Both the position numbers and the translations under genes were made by a program. Positions 47,320-56,645 of a DNA stretch of 64,000 bases are shown here, piece after piece (positions within the stretch are counted from its first letter, which is position 1; each line of letters starts with the position of its first letter). The stretch comes from Bacteroidota bacterium (GTDB lineage: Bacteria > Bacteroidota > Bacteroidia > Cytophagales > Cyclobacteriaceae). The DNA lies in contig JAFDYX010000030.1 in the NCBI GenBank assembly GCA_018267215.1, positions 25,879 to 89,878 of the forward strand, read 5' to 3'. Below the pieces are notes generated by a model. It was not told where the DNA came from. It was given only the letters and a program-made list of their open reading frames with translations, and did no database searches.

Positions 47320-47913
47320 TCAATGCATGCGGTCGCCCCGCACCTCCAGTTCTCTCATGATATCAGCTTCCATGGCAAGCCACTCGCGCCATCGGCTCAT
47401 TACTAGGTCTGCTTCCTGAAACTCTTTGGCCAGCGATAAAAAATTTTTGTAATGGCCGGCTTCCGACACCATCAGTTCGTAATAAAATAAACTCAGCTCT
47501 GTATCATTAATTTCTTTCCACAACAAGCGGAAGCGTTCACAACTGCGCGCCTCAATCATGGCGTTCATCAATAATTTTTCAATCAGTTGTTCATTCCGGC
47601 TTCCGCCTTTGTGCACACATTTGGCCAGGCGTTCGATGTATTCATCTTTTCGTGGTGCACCCAGAATTAAATTTCGTTTACGTAATTCATTTACTACCCG
47701 GCTAAAATGATCCCACTCTTCGGCCACCACCGGTGTTAAAGTTTGAACTACTCGCTCCAAGTCATGAAACTGGATAATGAGCGAAATGCAGGATGACGCT
47801 GCCTTTTGTTCGCAATAAGCATGGTCTGTCAAAATTTCGCCTATGTTTTTTTGTGCTATATCCACCCAACGCGGGTCGGTGGGGAGTTCGAGGCCTAAAA
47901 CATGTTTTTCCAT
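47320..47913 (-). CDS. miaE: MiaE-like tRNA-(ms2io6A)-hydroxylase
   Basis: A 197-residue ferritin-like diiron protein that in characterised members hydroxylates the isopentenyl group of ms2i6A37 in tRNA. Iron-ligand segments are visible: ILTDHAYCEQKAASS, VAEEWDHFSRVV, AMIEARSCERFRLL and ELMVSEAGHYKNF, in the expected four-helix order. The ATG at 47913 is preferred over an in-frame TTG four codons earlier that would overlap the porin gene stop. Confidence 0.88.
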   Translation of the reverse strand: MEKHVLGLELPTDPRWVDIAQKNIGEILTDHAYCEQKAASSCISLIIQFHDLERVVQTLTPVVAEEWDHFSRVVNELRKRNLILGAPRKDEYIERLAKCVHKGGSRNEQLIEKLLMNAMIEARSCERFRLLWKEINDTELSLFYYELMVSEAGHYKNFLSLAKEFQEADLVMSRWREWLAMEADIMRELEVRGDRMH

Positions 47914-47917
47914 ACAA

Positions 47918-49873
47918 TCAATCAAACAATATCAGTTCAAAACCAAAGTCAATGGTATTGCGCAGGTTAGGATAGAGCGGTGTAGGCAAATACCCTTGTT
48001 TAGTAAAGGTCTGCAAAAGATTGTTATACTTCACAAAAAATCTGCCGCGCTTAATTCTTCCATTCAAAAACACATCGGTAGTCCAGAAAGAGGGAGAAGC
48101 TATATTATTTTGCACATAAAATTGTTGGATAGCCGGATTGTAGCCGTATGCGTTATATTGGTTGTTGGCATGCACATCTATACCGGTGTGTACTTGCAAT
48201 GCGCGCTTAAATAAAAAGTTTTCATAACTCAACTGCACATTCACAAACCAAGTGGGAATACTGATGGCCTGATCATCGTTGCTGAGCAACTTGGTGTACG
48301 CAGCATAAGGTTTGAGGCGGAGGTGACCATGCAACTTAATATCCATCCGCAAATCAGGTGATACTATTTGCTGCGTTCCGGCCGATTGATAAGGTCGTGT
48401 CAACTGGTTGACATCGCTTTTAAAAAAAATATAATTCCTCAACAAAGTATAAGTAAGTCCTGGATAAATAGACAAGAAACCAAACTGCGCTTTAATTCTT
48501 CCGCTTACCTGATTGGTAAAGGTGTTCGTAAAGTTATTCGCCCACCGGTTGTAGCCGCCCAAGTATTTTTGTTGCATCAGTCCGGGTTTAGCCAAAGCGC
48601 TTTTTACATCGGCATCCAGCCAGGGTGTGCGCAGCGACCCAAAAATTTTATAATGGCCATCGAGCAGGTACTCGGCCTGGCCACTTAAATAACTGAGCGA
48701 ATCAAACCGAAACGAAATACGGCTACCTACGTAATTTTCATAACCTTGTGCATGGGCCGGTTGTGCCAGCAGGTTAGCCATATTGTTATTGTAAATTCTG
48801 TTTTTATAATAAAAATCATAAAACAGAAATGCCGCATTGCCCTTGAAGCCTATTTCATTTTTTAAATATTGAAATGTATTAACATCATCAACGTTAGCCG
48901 TTACTATTCCGGCTGTTGGCACCGGAAAGTAGTTGGATGTAGCATCTGTGGCGCGTGTATCAAAGAATGTGTTGATCTGCCGGTAATAATCAAATACATG
49001 ATAAACCTGCGTTGGCTTGGCCCACTGATACTGATGAAAAAAATGAATGCTATTGCGCAACTCCGATGAGGCTGCAGCCGAAAGATTAGGCACTGCATTG
49101 GGGTCGAAATAAGCTTTGTAACTTGTATCTACCGTAACCATGCCGGGGCGTTTCAGCAGCACACCTCCATTCTCTTTTACCTGATGGTTGATTCTGCGAT
49201 AGCTGGCCAGCAATTTATACTTACCGTTTTTCGATTCGTATGAAGTATAAAAATCATAGTACTGACTGCGCACCTGGTAATCTGTTTTACCCGAAGGCTG
49301 AACTTGCTTTACCGAAAGTATGGGTCGATAGTTAAACCCTATATTCCATCGCTTATGTACGTTGCGTGTAAATTCTATGTGTGTCATAGCGCGGCCCTTC
49401 CCTCCCCAGATTACATTGATGCGCGCAAATGGCGATTTGGTATCATAGAAACGCGGCTCAGCCGTTTCCCAGTAAACATCATATACTTTATAGCCGGGCG
49501 TAGCACCGATCTGGTCAGCCACCAACGGAAAAAGCGAATTCATCGCTGTGCCCATGTTTCCTAAGTCCTGATATTTATTTTCAAATTTCTTAACAAAATC
49601 CCAGCGGTGGAGATTGTAGATGGACGTATCCAACGGCACGTAATTTTTTTTATTCTCAAAAATCTCTGTCTCCGTAGTAGATAAGGTAGTTTTGGGGCCA
49701 TAAACAATTTTGGCCGAGTCGTTCACAATTTTAGAGCGCGTACGTTTGCCGGCATTTACCGGCTCGTTTTTGGGTTGTACAAACCGCCTATGCACCGTAG
49801 AGTCTTTCTGTGCCTGCACGTCTACTGAAAGAATTAAAAAAACAGTTAATAAAAACAGGATACGGGTACGCAC
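47918..49873 (-). CDS. Putative porin, outer membrane
   Basis: A 651-residue outer-membrane beta-barrel with a signal peptide (RTRILFLLTVFLILSVDVQAQ) and the arrangement of the Bacteroidota 'putative porin' family: YVPLDTSIYNLHRWDFVKKF near the N terminus, then many alternating strands up to a terminal NTIDFGFELILFD ending in the aromatic-rich strand typical of barrels. Start GTG at 49873 shares one base with the lpxK stop codon, so it is translationally coupled to lpxK. Confidence 0.88.
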   Translation of the reverse strand: MRTRILFLLTVFLILSVDVQAQKDSTVHRRFVQPKNEPVNAGKRTRSKIVNDSAKIVYGPKTTLSTTETEIFENKKNYVPLDTSIYNLHRWDFVKKFENKYQDLGNMGTAMNSLFPLVADQIGATPGYKVYDVYWETAEPRFYDTKSPFARINVIWGGKGRAMTHIEFTRNVHKRWNIGFNYRPILSVKQVQPSGKTDYQVRSQYYDFYTSYESKNGKYKLLASYRRINHQVKENGGVLLKRPGMVTVDTSYKAYFDPNAVPNLSAAASSELRNSIHFFHQYQWAKPTQVYHVFDYYRQINTFFDTRATDATSNYFPVPTAGIVTANVDDVNTFQYLKNEIGFKGNAAFLFYDFYYKNRIYNNNMANLLAQPAHAQGYENYVGSRISFRFDSLSYLSGQAEYLLDGHYKIFGSLRTPWLDADVKSALAKPGLMQQKYLGGYNRWANNFTNTFTNQVSGRIKAQFGFLSIYPGLTYTLLRNYIFFKSDVNQLTRPYQSAGTQQIVSPDLRMDIKLHGHLRLKPYAAYTKLLSNDDQAISIPTWFVNVQLSYENFLFKRALQVHTGIDVHANNQYNAYGYNPAIQQFYVQNNIASPSFWTTDVFLNGRIKRGRFFVKYNNLLQTFTKQGYLPTPLYPNLRNTIDFGFELILFD

Positions 49874-50913
49874 TATTTTGTAGTTGAGCGGTGAAGGTAG
49901 TTTTCTATGTGATGGACAATGGCATTATCAAATTCCGAACCAGAGTTGAGAAAAAATGTCTCTATAGGCTGATAAAACCATAAATCTTTTTTTAATACCG
50001 ATGTCAACTCTCCTGAAATAAGCTTGACCATATCTTTTTCTGTTGTCAGGATTTTTGAGTTACACGCTATCGCCCTTTCTTGAATTGAAATAATATCTGC
50101 GGGTGAGTAGTGGTGGTGATCTACAAAATGATAATATCCTTTTACGGTAAATACTGTATGGCAGTAATCAACCAACGGCTTGCTGTTGGCTATGCCGGTA
50201 ACGAGCAGCACATCTTTTCCTATCTGGCTGCCTTCCGCCAATGCTACGGGTGTGCCGTATTTTATTGAAGAAAAAAATAAAGGTTTGATAGCCGCGTAGT
50301 TATGAATAGCGCTTCGGTAACTTGCCTCTTGCACGGTAGCAGGGCATTTGGTTACCACTACCACTTGGGCACGTGTGCTGGCTCTCCGCCCTTCACGCAG
50401 CCTGCCTTTGGGCAGCAAATGATCTACAAAAAATGGTTTTGAATAATCGGTCAGCAAAATAGAAAATGAAGGTTTCAGCCTCCGGTGTTGAAATGCATCA
50501 TCCAGCAATACCACGTCAATCTTCCGATCGGAATTTAACAATCGGTTCATTCCCTCTACGCGGTTCTCGCAAACCGCCACAGAAATTTTCCCTTGCCATT
50601 TTTTATAAAACTGAAAAGGTTCGTCCCCCAATGTTGATGCGGTATCCTGTTCACCAGCCAAACGAAACCCTTTGGTTTGGCGGCCATAACCACGGCTCAA
50701 TACGGCCAATGAATAATGAGGCAGCAGCAAGCGTATCAAATATTCTACCATGGGCGTTTTGCCTGTTCCGCCCACACTTAAATTGCCAACACAAATGGTA
50801 GCGCAGGAGTCGAAAGAATAAGATTTTATCCATCCCCGGTCATAAAATCCATTGCGCAGACGCGTAATCAATCCATACAAAACAGAAAATGGAGTAAGTA
50901 AAATGGATAGCAC
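49873..50913 (-). CDS. lpxK: Tetraacyldisaccharide 4'-kinase
   Basis: Inner-membrane kinase that adds the 4'-phosphate in lipid A synthesis. 346 residues with Walker A CVGNLSVGGTGKTPMVEYL (Gly48-Thr53 region), LSRGYGRQTKGF, LGDEPFQFYKKW and VVLLDDAFQHRRLKPSFSILL. Its presence shows that the organism makes a lipid A based outer membrane. First gene of lpxK-porin-miaE, diverging from the nif3-like gene with a 42-base gap. Confidence 0.95.
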   Translation of the reverse strand: MLSILLTPFSVLYGLITRLRNGFYDRGWIKSYSFDSCATICVGNLSVGGTGKTPMVEYLIRLLLPHYSLAVLSRGYGRQTKGFRLAGEQDTASTLGDEPFQFYKKWQGKISVAVCENRVEGMNRLLNSDRKIDVVLLDDAFQHRRLKPSFSILLTDYSKPFFVDHLLPKGRLREGRRASTRAQVVVVTKCPATVQEASYRSAIHNYAAIKPLFFSSIKYGTPVALAEGSQIGKDVLLVTGIANSKPLVDYCHTVFTVKGYYHFVDHHHYSPADIISIQERAIACNSKILTTEKDMVKLISGELTSVLKKDLWFYQPIETFFLNSGSEFDNAIVHHIENYLHRSTTK

Positions 50914-50955
50914 TGCCCGTCTTTTTTATATTTTCGCTTCAAAATTAACCATTCA

Positions 50956-52056
50956 ATGGTAACAACGGTAAAAGACGTAGTAAACCTCCTCGAAAAATGG
51001 GCACCTCCGGCCTATCAGGAAGATTACGACAACAGCGGCCTGCTGACGGGCAACCTGCACCAAACTGTAACAGGCATTCTCGTTACACTCGATTGTATCG
51101 AAAAAGTAGTGGATGAAGCCATCGCAGCACACTGCAACCTCATTATCGCCCACCATCCTATTATTTTTAAAGGCCTGAAAAAGATAACAGGCAAAAACTA
51201 TGTAGAGCGCACCATTATTAAAGCCATCAAAAATGACGTGGCCATCTACGCCATCCACACCAACTTAGACAATGTAGCCACGGGTGTTAATCAAAAATTT
51301 GCTGAGAAGTTAAACCTCAAAAACTGCCGCATCCTTTTACCCAAAAGCGAAACATTGGCCAAACTGGTAACATTCGTACCGAAGGAAAAAACCGGAGATG
51401 TGCTCGATGCCTTACATCGGGCAGGTGCCGGCAATATTGGTAACTACAAGAACTGTAGCTTCCGAGCAGAAGGGAAAGGTACTTTTTTGCCCACCGGTAC
51501 AGCTCAACCTGCCATCGGCCAACTCAATCAACAGGAAACAGTAGATGAAGAGCGGGTGGAAGTGATTTTTCCGAAACACTTGAGCCGACCGATTGTGACA
51601 GCGTTGCTCAACGCCCATCCTTATGAAGAAGTAGCCTATTACCTCACTGATTTGCAAAATGAAAATCAGGAAGTAGGTGCCGGCATCATTGGCGAATTAG
51701 AGCAAGAAACAGAACCACACCAGTTTCTTCTACATTTAAAAGCTGTGATGAGTACGTCCTGTATTCGCCACACACAGCCCGTGAAGCCTTTTGTCAAAAA
51801 AATAGCCGTGTGCGGGGGCAGCGGCAGCTTTTTATTGCCGGTAGCCATAGCCCGGCAGGCAGATGTGCTGGTGTCGGCCGATTTTAAGTACCACGAATTT
51901 TTCGATGCCGACCAAAAAATCATGATTGCCGACATTGGGCATTATGAAAGCGAGCAGTTTACAAAAGAACTGGTGGTTGGCGTATTAAAAGAAAAATTCA
52001 CTACTTTTGCGATCATTTTTTCAAAAACGATTACAAATCCGATAAGTTATCTGTAA
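50956..52056 (+). CDS. Nif3-like dinuclear metal centre protein (GTP cyclohydrolase I type 2 family)
   Basis: 366 residues. Metal-ligand motifs: YDNSGLLTG, IIAHHPIIFKGLKK (tandem His), IYAIHTNLDN and, near the end, DIGHYESEQF. The central PII-like insert (KLVTFVPKEKTGDVLDALHRAGAG) marks the longer form of the family. Its reaction is unsettled. Followed 4 bases later by the coiled-coil protein gene, an association frequent in bacteria. Confidence 0.92.
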   Translation: MVTTVKDVVNLLEKWAPPAYQEDYDNSGLLTGNLHQTVTGILVTLDCIEKVVDEAIAAHCNLIIAHHPIIFKGLKKITGKNYVERTIIKAIKNDVAIYAIHTNLDNVATGVNQKFAEKLNLKNCRILLPKSETLAKLVTFVPKEKTGDVLDALHRAGAGNIGNYKNCSFRAEGKGTFLPTGTAQPAIGQLNQQETVDEERVEVIFPKHLSRPIVTALLNAHPYEEVAYYLTDLQNENQEVGAGIIGELEQETEPHQFLLHLKAVMSTSCIRHTQPVKPFVKKIAVCGGSGSFLLPVAIARQADVLVSADFKYHEFFDADQKIMIADIGHYESEQFTKELVVGVLKEKFTTFAIIFSKTITNPISYL

Positions 52057-52060
52057 ATAA

Positions 52061-52852
52061 ATGGAAAATCAGACAGTTGCACAGAAATTGGAGGCTCTCG
52101 TAAAACTCCAGTCAATCGATTCAAAATTAGACGAAATAAAAAAACTGAGAGGCGACCTGCCAGACGAAGTGCAGGATCTGGAAGATGAAATGGAAGGCTA
52201 TAAAGTTCGAAAAAATAAATTCGAAGCCGAGCAAAAAGAAATTGAAGAAGCTACCAAAAAGAACAAAGAGGGAATTAAGGAAGCAGAGAAATTGATTAAA
52301 AAATATAGCGAACAACAAAAAAATGTAAAAAACAACCGCGAGTTTGATGCCATCACCAAAGAAATAGAACTACAGGAATTGGAAGTGCAGATATGTGAAA
52401 AGCGCATCAAAGAAGGAAAAGAAAAAATTGATGCCAAGAAAAAGGAGATTGACGGAATTGATGCCATGATCAGCGACCGCCTGAAAGACTTAGAGAATAA
52501 AAAAGGCGAACTATCGGGCATTTTAACAGAAAACGAAGAAGAGGAAAAACGTCTGCTGGCCGAACGCGAAAAGGCCGCTAAAAAAATAGATGAAAAAATG
52601 CTTAAGCACTACAACAAACTCCGCAAAAGTCTGACTAACGGCTTAGCGGTGGTACGTGTGGTGCGCGGAGCAGCAGAAGGTTGCAACATCATTATCCCTC
52701 CTCAAAAAATTGCCGAAATCCGCGAGAAAAAGAAAATCGTTATTGACGAGCACTCCGGCCGCATTTTAGCCGATGTGGATGTAGAGTCTATGGAAGAAGA
52801 AACAAAACCTAAAAAAGCTGCTCCCGTTAAAAGAGCAAAAAAGGTTGGCTAA
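52061..52852 (+). CDS. Coiled-coil protein of the C4 zinc-ribbon family, zinc cysteines lost
   Basis: 263 residues: a long coiled coil (about residues 10-180, rich in Lys and Glu) and a C-terminal part corresponding to the C4-type zinc ribbon. The ribbon pattern (CxxC ... CPxCGRIL) is recognisable but only one cysteine remains (AAEGCNIIIPPQ ... DEHSGRIL), so it should not bind zinc in the usual way. The tail is Lys/Ala-rich. Relatives in other phyla are linked to nucleic acid binding. Overlaps the next gene by 8 bases. Confidence 0.82.
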   Translation: MENQTVAQKLEALVKLQSIDSKLDEIKKLRGDLPDEVQDLEDEMEGYKVRKNKFEAEQKEIEEATKKNKEGIKEAEKLIKKYSEQQKNVKNNREFDAITKEIELQELEVQICEKRIKEGKEKIDAKKKEIDGIDAMISDRLKDLENKKGELSGILTENEEEEKRLLAEREKAAKKIDEKMLKHYNKLRKSLTNGLAVVRVVRGAAEGCNIIIPPQKIAEIREKKKIVIDEHSGRILADVDVESMEEETKPKKAAPVKRAKKVG

Positions 52853-54347
52853 CTTGTCAAAAATACAATTCATCAAAAAAGCAGGCCTTATCGCCTGTTT
52901 TTTTTTATTAAGCTTCTTTCAAACACAGGCTGCTGACGACCCCTGGAAGTTTAGTGAGGAAATAAACCGTGCTTACCTGCTGGTGCTCAACCTGCAGCCC
53001 GACAAAGCGCTCGAAATCCTGAATAGGGTGAACAATCCGTCTGAACGACTGTACAAAATGTATGTTCAGAGCCTGAGCGAAACTGTTGACATACTGATTA
53101 CCGAAGACGACAAAAAATTTGAGTTGCTGGAAGCGCATTTTAAAGAACGGTTGCAAAGCCTCGAACCGCTTCCTGACAGCCCCGAAAAATTATTTTTAAA
53201 AGCAGAACTCAATTTGCAACGGGGATTTAACTTGTTGAACTTGAACCAAAATATCGGTGCTGTGTTGGCCATCCGCAGGGCTTACAATGAAACACAGTCG
53301 TGCCTGAAAAAATATCCTCAATTCATCCCCATCAAAAAAACAAGTGGTGTCATTCAGGTGATGCTGGGCTCGGTGCCCGACAAGTATCATTGGTTTATCA
53401 GTTTGCTGGGCATGCGCGGATCTGTAACCACCGGCCAAAAACAACTGCACGAATTGCGCACTTCCGAATCATCGTTGCGCCTTGAGGCTACTATTCTATA
53501 TTTTACGGTAAAGGGTTTTATCAACCAACAATTTTCTGAAGCTGCCAAAGGAATTTTAGACTGCCTGCACGACCAGCCCGACAACCGCCTCATTCTTTTT
53601 TTGGCCATCAACATGCTCACCAAAGACGCGCAGAGCGAAAAATCGCTCGAGTTGATTTCTACACTCGACAAAAATAACCGGGGGCTGCAGATGCACTATA
53701 TTGACTATTTGCGTGGCGAAGCACTCGTCAACAAAGGAGAATACAATGCGGCTATCTTGGCTTACCGTAAATTCATTGATGGCTACCGCAGCCAGAGTTT
53801 TAAAAAAGATGCTTACTACAAAATTTCGTTGTGTTATTGGCTGCTGGGAAATGTGGCCGAAGCAAAAACATATTTCGAGAAAGCAAAAACAGTGGGGAGA
53901 GAACAATCAGATCCCGACAAATATGCCGCCAGCCAATTAGCAGAAAATAAATTCCCCAATGCCAAACTTCTGAAGGTTCGCTTTTTTACTGATGGCGGAT
54001 ACTACAAAGAAGCGCAGGTTGCTTCGCTCGACATCAACTATACAGAACTGAAAACCTTGAAAGAGCAAACGGAATATTTCTACCGTAAAGCCAGGCTGGA
54101 ACACAAACTCAACGAACTGCCGTTGGCACGGATCAACTACCTCGAAACAATCAAACTAAGCGGAGACAATCCTTGGTACTTTGCACCCAACTCAGCCCTG
54201 CAACTGGGCTATATCTACCGCGACCAAAATGACGATGTCAATGCAAAAAAATATTTTGAGTTGGCATTGAGTTATAAGAAACACGAATACAAAAATTCGA
54301 TAGACAGCAAAGCCCGCTCTGCTTTGGATCAGCTAAAAACAAAATAG
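52845..54347 (+). CDS. Exported tetratricopeptide-repeat protein
   Basis: 500 residues: signal peptide (GLIACFFLLSFFQTQA), then helical repeats of TPR type, clearest in EINRAYLLVLNLQPDKALEIL and, near the C terminus, YKISLCYWLLGNVAEAKTYFEKA and LQLGYIYRDQNDDVNAKKYFE. The start shown is a TTG inside the previous gene; another in-frame TTG at 52854 is possible. A scaffold role is likely, partner unknown. Convergent with the phosphatase gene, with no gap. Confidence 0.82.
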   Translation: MANLSKIQFIKKAGLIACFFLLSFFQTQAADDPWKFSEEINRAYLLVLNLQPDKALEILNRVNNPSERLYKMYVQSLSETVDILITEDDKKFELLEAHFKERLQSLEPLPDSPEKLFLKAELNLQRGFNLLNLNQNIGAVLAIRRAYNETQSCLKKYPQFIPIKKTSGVIQVMLGSVPDKYHWFISLLGMRGSVTTGQKQLHELRTSESSLRLEATILYFTVKGFINQQFSEAAKGILDCLHDQPDNRLILFLAINMLTKDAQSEKSLELISTLDKNNRGLQMHYIDYLRGEALVNKGEYNAAILAYRKFIDGYRSQSFKKDAYYKISLCYWLLGNVAEAKTYFEKAKTVGREQSDPDKYAASQLAENKFPNAKLLKVRFFTDGGYYKEAQVASLDINYTELKTLKEQTEYFYRKARLEHKLNELPLARINYLETIKLSGDNPWYFAPNSALQLGYIYRDQNDDVNAKKYFELALSYKKHEYKNSIDSKARSALDQLKTK

Positions 54348-54986
54348 TCAATGTTGCAGTTGGGGTAGCCGAATATTTTCTAAGTGGCTTACATCATTAT
54401 ACTTTTTTACTGAATAAAGCGTACCGGTGTATTCCAGCAAATACAAACACAAATTTCGGTGTTCAAAAAAATCCATGCTCTTCAGTGGGTAATGTAACAA
54501 TTGGCAGAGTAAAATACGGATAGCACGCCCATGCATACAAACCAAAGCTGTCTCGCCCGGATCATGAAGGATTTTTTTGATGATGGGCTGCTGGCGCAAT
54601 GCTACTTCTTCCGGGCTCTCGCCACCGTTGATCCGCAAAGATGTCTCTCCCCCCTCCCAACGTTTCAACACCTCGTGGTAATACGCATCTTCCTCCGGTG
54701 TAATCTTTTGCCCTTCATTGTATCCCCAGCTAATTTCATTCAATCCGGTATGTGTTTCGTGTGGTATTCCTAACTCGATAAAACCAGCTACTGACTCTAT
54801 CGTCCGCTTTAGGCGCGAAGTATAAATCCGGTCAAAAGGAACAGACTGATAACGCTGGAAGAATGAGTTTGCCTGTGCACGCCCGGTTTGGTTAAGAGAT
54901 GAATCTACTCCGCTTCCTTGCACAATGCCCTGCAGGTTATAATCCGTTTGCCCGTGACGAATGATATAAATTTTTTTGCTGTTCAA
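54348..54986 (-). CDS. Histidine phosphatase family protein
   Basis: 212 residues of the phosphoglycerate mutase-like fold: catalytic RHGQTDYN near the N terminus, YTSRLKRTIESV, EISWGYNEGQ with the acid residue, and VCMHGRAIRILLCQLL with the second His. Substrate could be a sugar phosphate or a small phosphoester (GpmB- or CobC-like). Alone between convergent TPR and divergent men genes. Confidence 0.9.
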   Translation of the reverse strand: MNSKKIYIIRHGQTDYNLQGIVQGSGVDSSLNQTGRAQANSFFQRYQSVPFDRIYTSRLKRTIESVAGFIELGIPHETHTGLNEISWGYNEGQKITPEEDAYYHEVLKRWEGGETSLRINGGESPEEVALRQQPIIKKILHDPGETALVCMHGRAIRILLCQLLHYPLKSMDFFEHRNLCLYLLEYTGTLYSVKKYNDVSHLENIRLPQLQH

Positions 54987-55053
54987 TTTAAAGTTAATTT
55001 GGGCGCAAAAATAAAGAAAGTTCGCACAGTAAGTCTATCGTAGAGCACCTCAA

Positions 55054-55479
55054 ATGGCTTATTTCAGATCAGGTATAACACCGGAGGCATTAAATAAACT
55101 ATCTGCCCACTCAATGGTGGCGCATCTCGGCATCGAGATAACGCACGTAGAGAATGATTCTATAGAGGCTACTATGCCGGTAGATCACCGCACCCATCAG
55201 CCGTTGGGTCTGCTGCACGGTGGCGCCTCCGTAGCTCTGGCCGAAACGTTGGGCAGCATAGCGGCCATGTGTTGTCTTGATACGCAAACTCAATATTGTG
55301 TAGGGATAGAAATCAATGCCAATCACATTAAAAGTGTACGCAATGGAATAGTGAAGGGAAAAGCCACACCTCTGCACATCGGCAAAAAAACGCATGTGTG
55401 GGAAATACGCATCACCTCCGAAAAAGATGAACTGGTGTGCATCAGCCGTATTACCATGGCTATAATTGACAAAAAATGA
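55054..55479 (+). CDS. menI: Hotdog-fold thioesterase, likely 1,4-dihydroxy-2-naphthoyl-CoA hydrolase
   Basis: 141 residues: ATMPVDHRTHQPLGLLHGGASVALAETLGSIAA, the conserved core of the YdiI/PaaI-type hotdog thioesterases with the catalytic Glu, and a final strand LVCISRITMAIIDKK. It is the first gene of the menaquinone operon and overlaps menF by 4 bases (ATGA), which supports the DHNA-CoA hydrolase role between MenB and MenA. The sequence alone would also fit a generic acyl-CoA thioesterase. Confidence 0.8.
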   Translation: MAYFRSGITPEALNKLSAHSMVAHLGIEITHVENDSIEATMPVDHRTHQPLGLLHGGASVALAETLGSIAAMCCLDTQTQYCVGIEINANHIKSVRNGIVKGKATPLHIGKKTHVWEIRITSEKDELVCISRITMAIIDKK

Positions 55480-56645
55480 ACAGCAAAGCAGCGTCAGTAG
55501 TTGATAGGAAGATAAAAGCAAGAGACCTGATTAATCATTACCTTCTATCGGGTGGATCAATGATGTATTGGCGAAAGCCCGGAAGCGATGAAAGGCTCTT
55601 GTTAGTCTGCAACAGCGGAGCAACAACACACGAAGACATTACACTTGAAAACGCAGAGCCCGGATTTGCCATCGCACCATTCGATCCGTCTCAGAAAAAA
55701 TATTTCTTCAAGGCAGAGCAGTTATTCAGATTCAAGGGCGAGACGTTGACTGAAACCCCTGACGCAGACATACCCGAATTAGATAGAAGTAAAAATACAA
55801 ATGACCAAATTCATTCAAAGTTTTTTGTTGCTGCCGGAGAACAAAAATCAGTTGGTAATTTTTCTGATTTGATTAATGGCTGTATTCAACAGGCGCAACT
55901 TCAGCAAGTAGAAAAGATTGTTCCCTCCAAGTTTCATGAAACCGAGTTGCCGGAAGGTGTTGATCCGCTGGCAATCTTTAATCGCCTTTGCGAAAAACAC
56001 CCAATGGCATTTGTATCTCTTGTCTCTTCGCCAGACACAGGCACATGGTTGGGAGCCTCGCCAGAACTATTGGTTTCCGTAGATGCCCATGACCAATTCA
56101 AAACGGTAGCCTTGGCCGGAACACAAAAAATGCAAGCCGATGTTCCTCCTAAGTCAGTTTCGTGGACACAAAAAGAAATTGAAGAACAAGCGCTGGTAAG
56201 CCGGTACATCATCAACTGTTTTAAAAAAATCCGTGTGCGCGAGTACACCGAGCATGGGCCCCATACAGTGGTCGCAGGTAGTTTGCTTCATTTGCAAACT
56301 GAGTATAAGGTGGACATGAGAGAAGTAAATTTTCCACAGATGGGGTCAGTCATGTTAAAACTGCTACATCCCACCTCAGCCGTTTGCGGTATGCCGTTTC
56401 AGCCTGCGTTTGATTTCCTGAAAAAAAATGAAGGCTACGATCGCGAGTTGTACAGTGGCTATTGGGGGCCTGTAAATATTGATGGCGAAAGTAACTTGTT
56501 TGTAAACTTGCGATGTATGCAGGTGTTAGAGAAAAAAGTGCGCATCTATGCCGGTGCCGGCATTACGGCAGATTCTGTTGCCGAACAAGAAGCAGCAGAG
56601 ATAGAAATGAAAATAAAATCACTCGCCCAACTCATCAATTTGTGA
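55476..56645 (+). CDS. menF: Isochorismate synthase
   Basis: Magnesium-dependent isomerase of chorismate, first step of menaquinone synthesis. 389 residues of the chorismate-binding fold: FVSLVSSPDTGTWLGASPELLVS, KTVALAGTQKM, HPTSAVCGMPFQPAFDFL and VRIYAGAGITADSVAEQE. No glutamine amidotransferase partner is nearby, and the men context excludes anthranilate synthase. Four-base overlaps at both ends (with menI and menD). Confidence 0.93.
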   Translation: MNSKAASVVDRKIKARDLINHYLLSGGSMMYWRKPGSDERLLLVCNSGATTHEDITLENAEPGFAIAPFDPSQKKYFFKAEQLFRFKGETLTETPDADIPELDRSKNTNDQIHSKFFVAAGEQKSVGNFSDLINGCIQQAQLQQVEKIVPSKFHETELPEGVDPLAIFNRLCEKHPMAFVSLVSSPDTGTWLGASPELLVSVDAHDQFKTVALAGTQKMQADVPPKSVSWTQKEIEEQALVSRYIINCFKKIRVREYTEHGPHTVVAGSLLHLQTEYKVDMREVNFPQMGSVMLKLLHPTSAVCGMPFQPAFDFLKKNEGYDRELYSGYWGPVNIDGESNLFVNLRCMQVLEKKVRIYAGAGITADSVAEQEAAEIEMKIKSLAQLINL

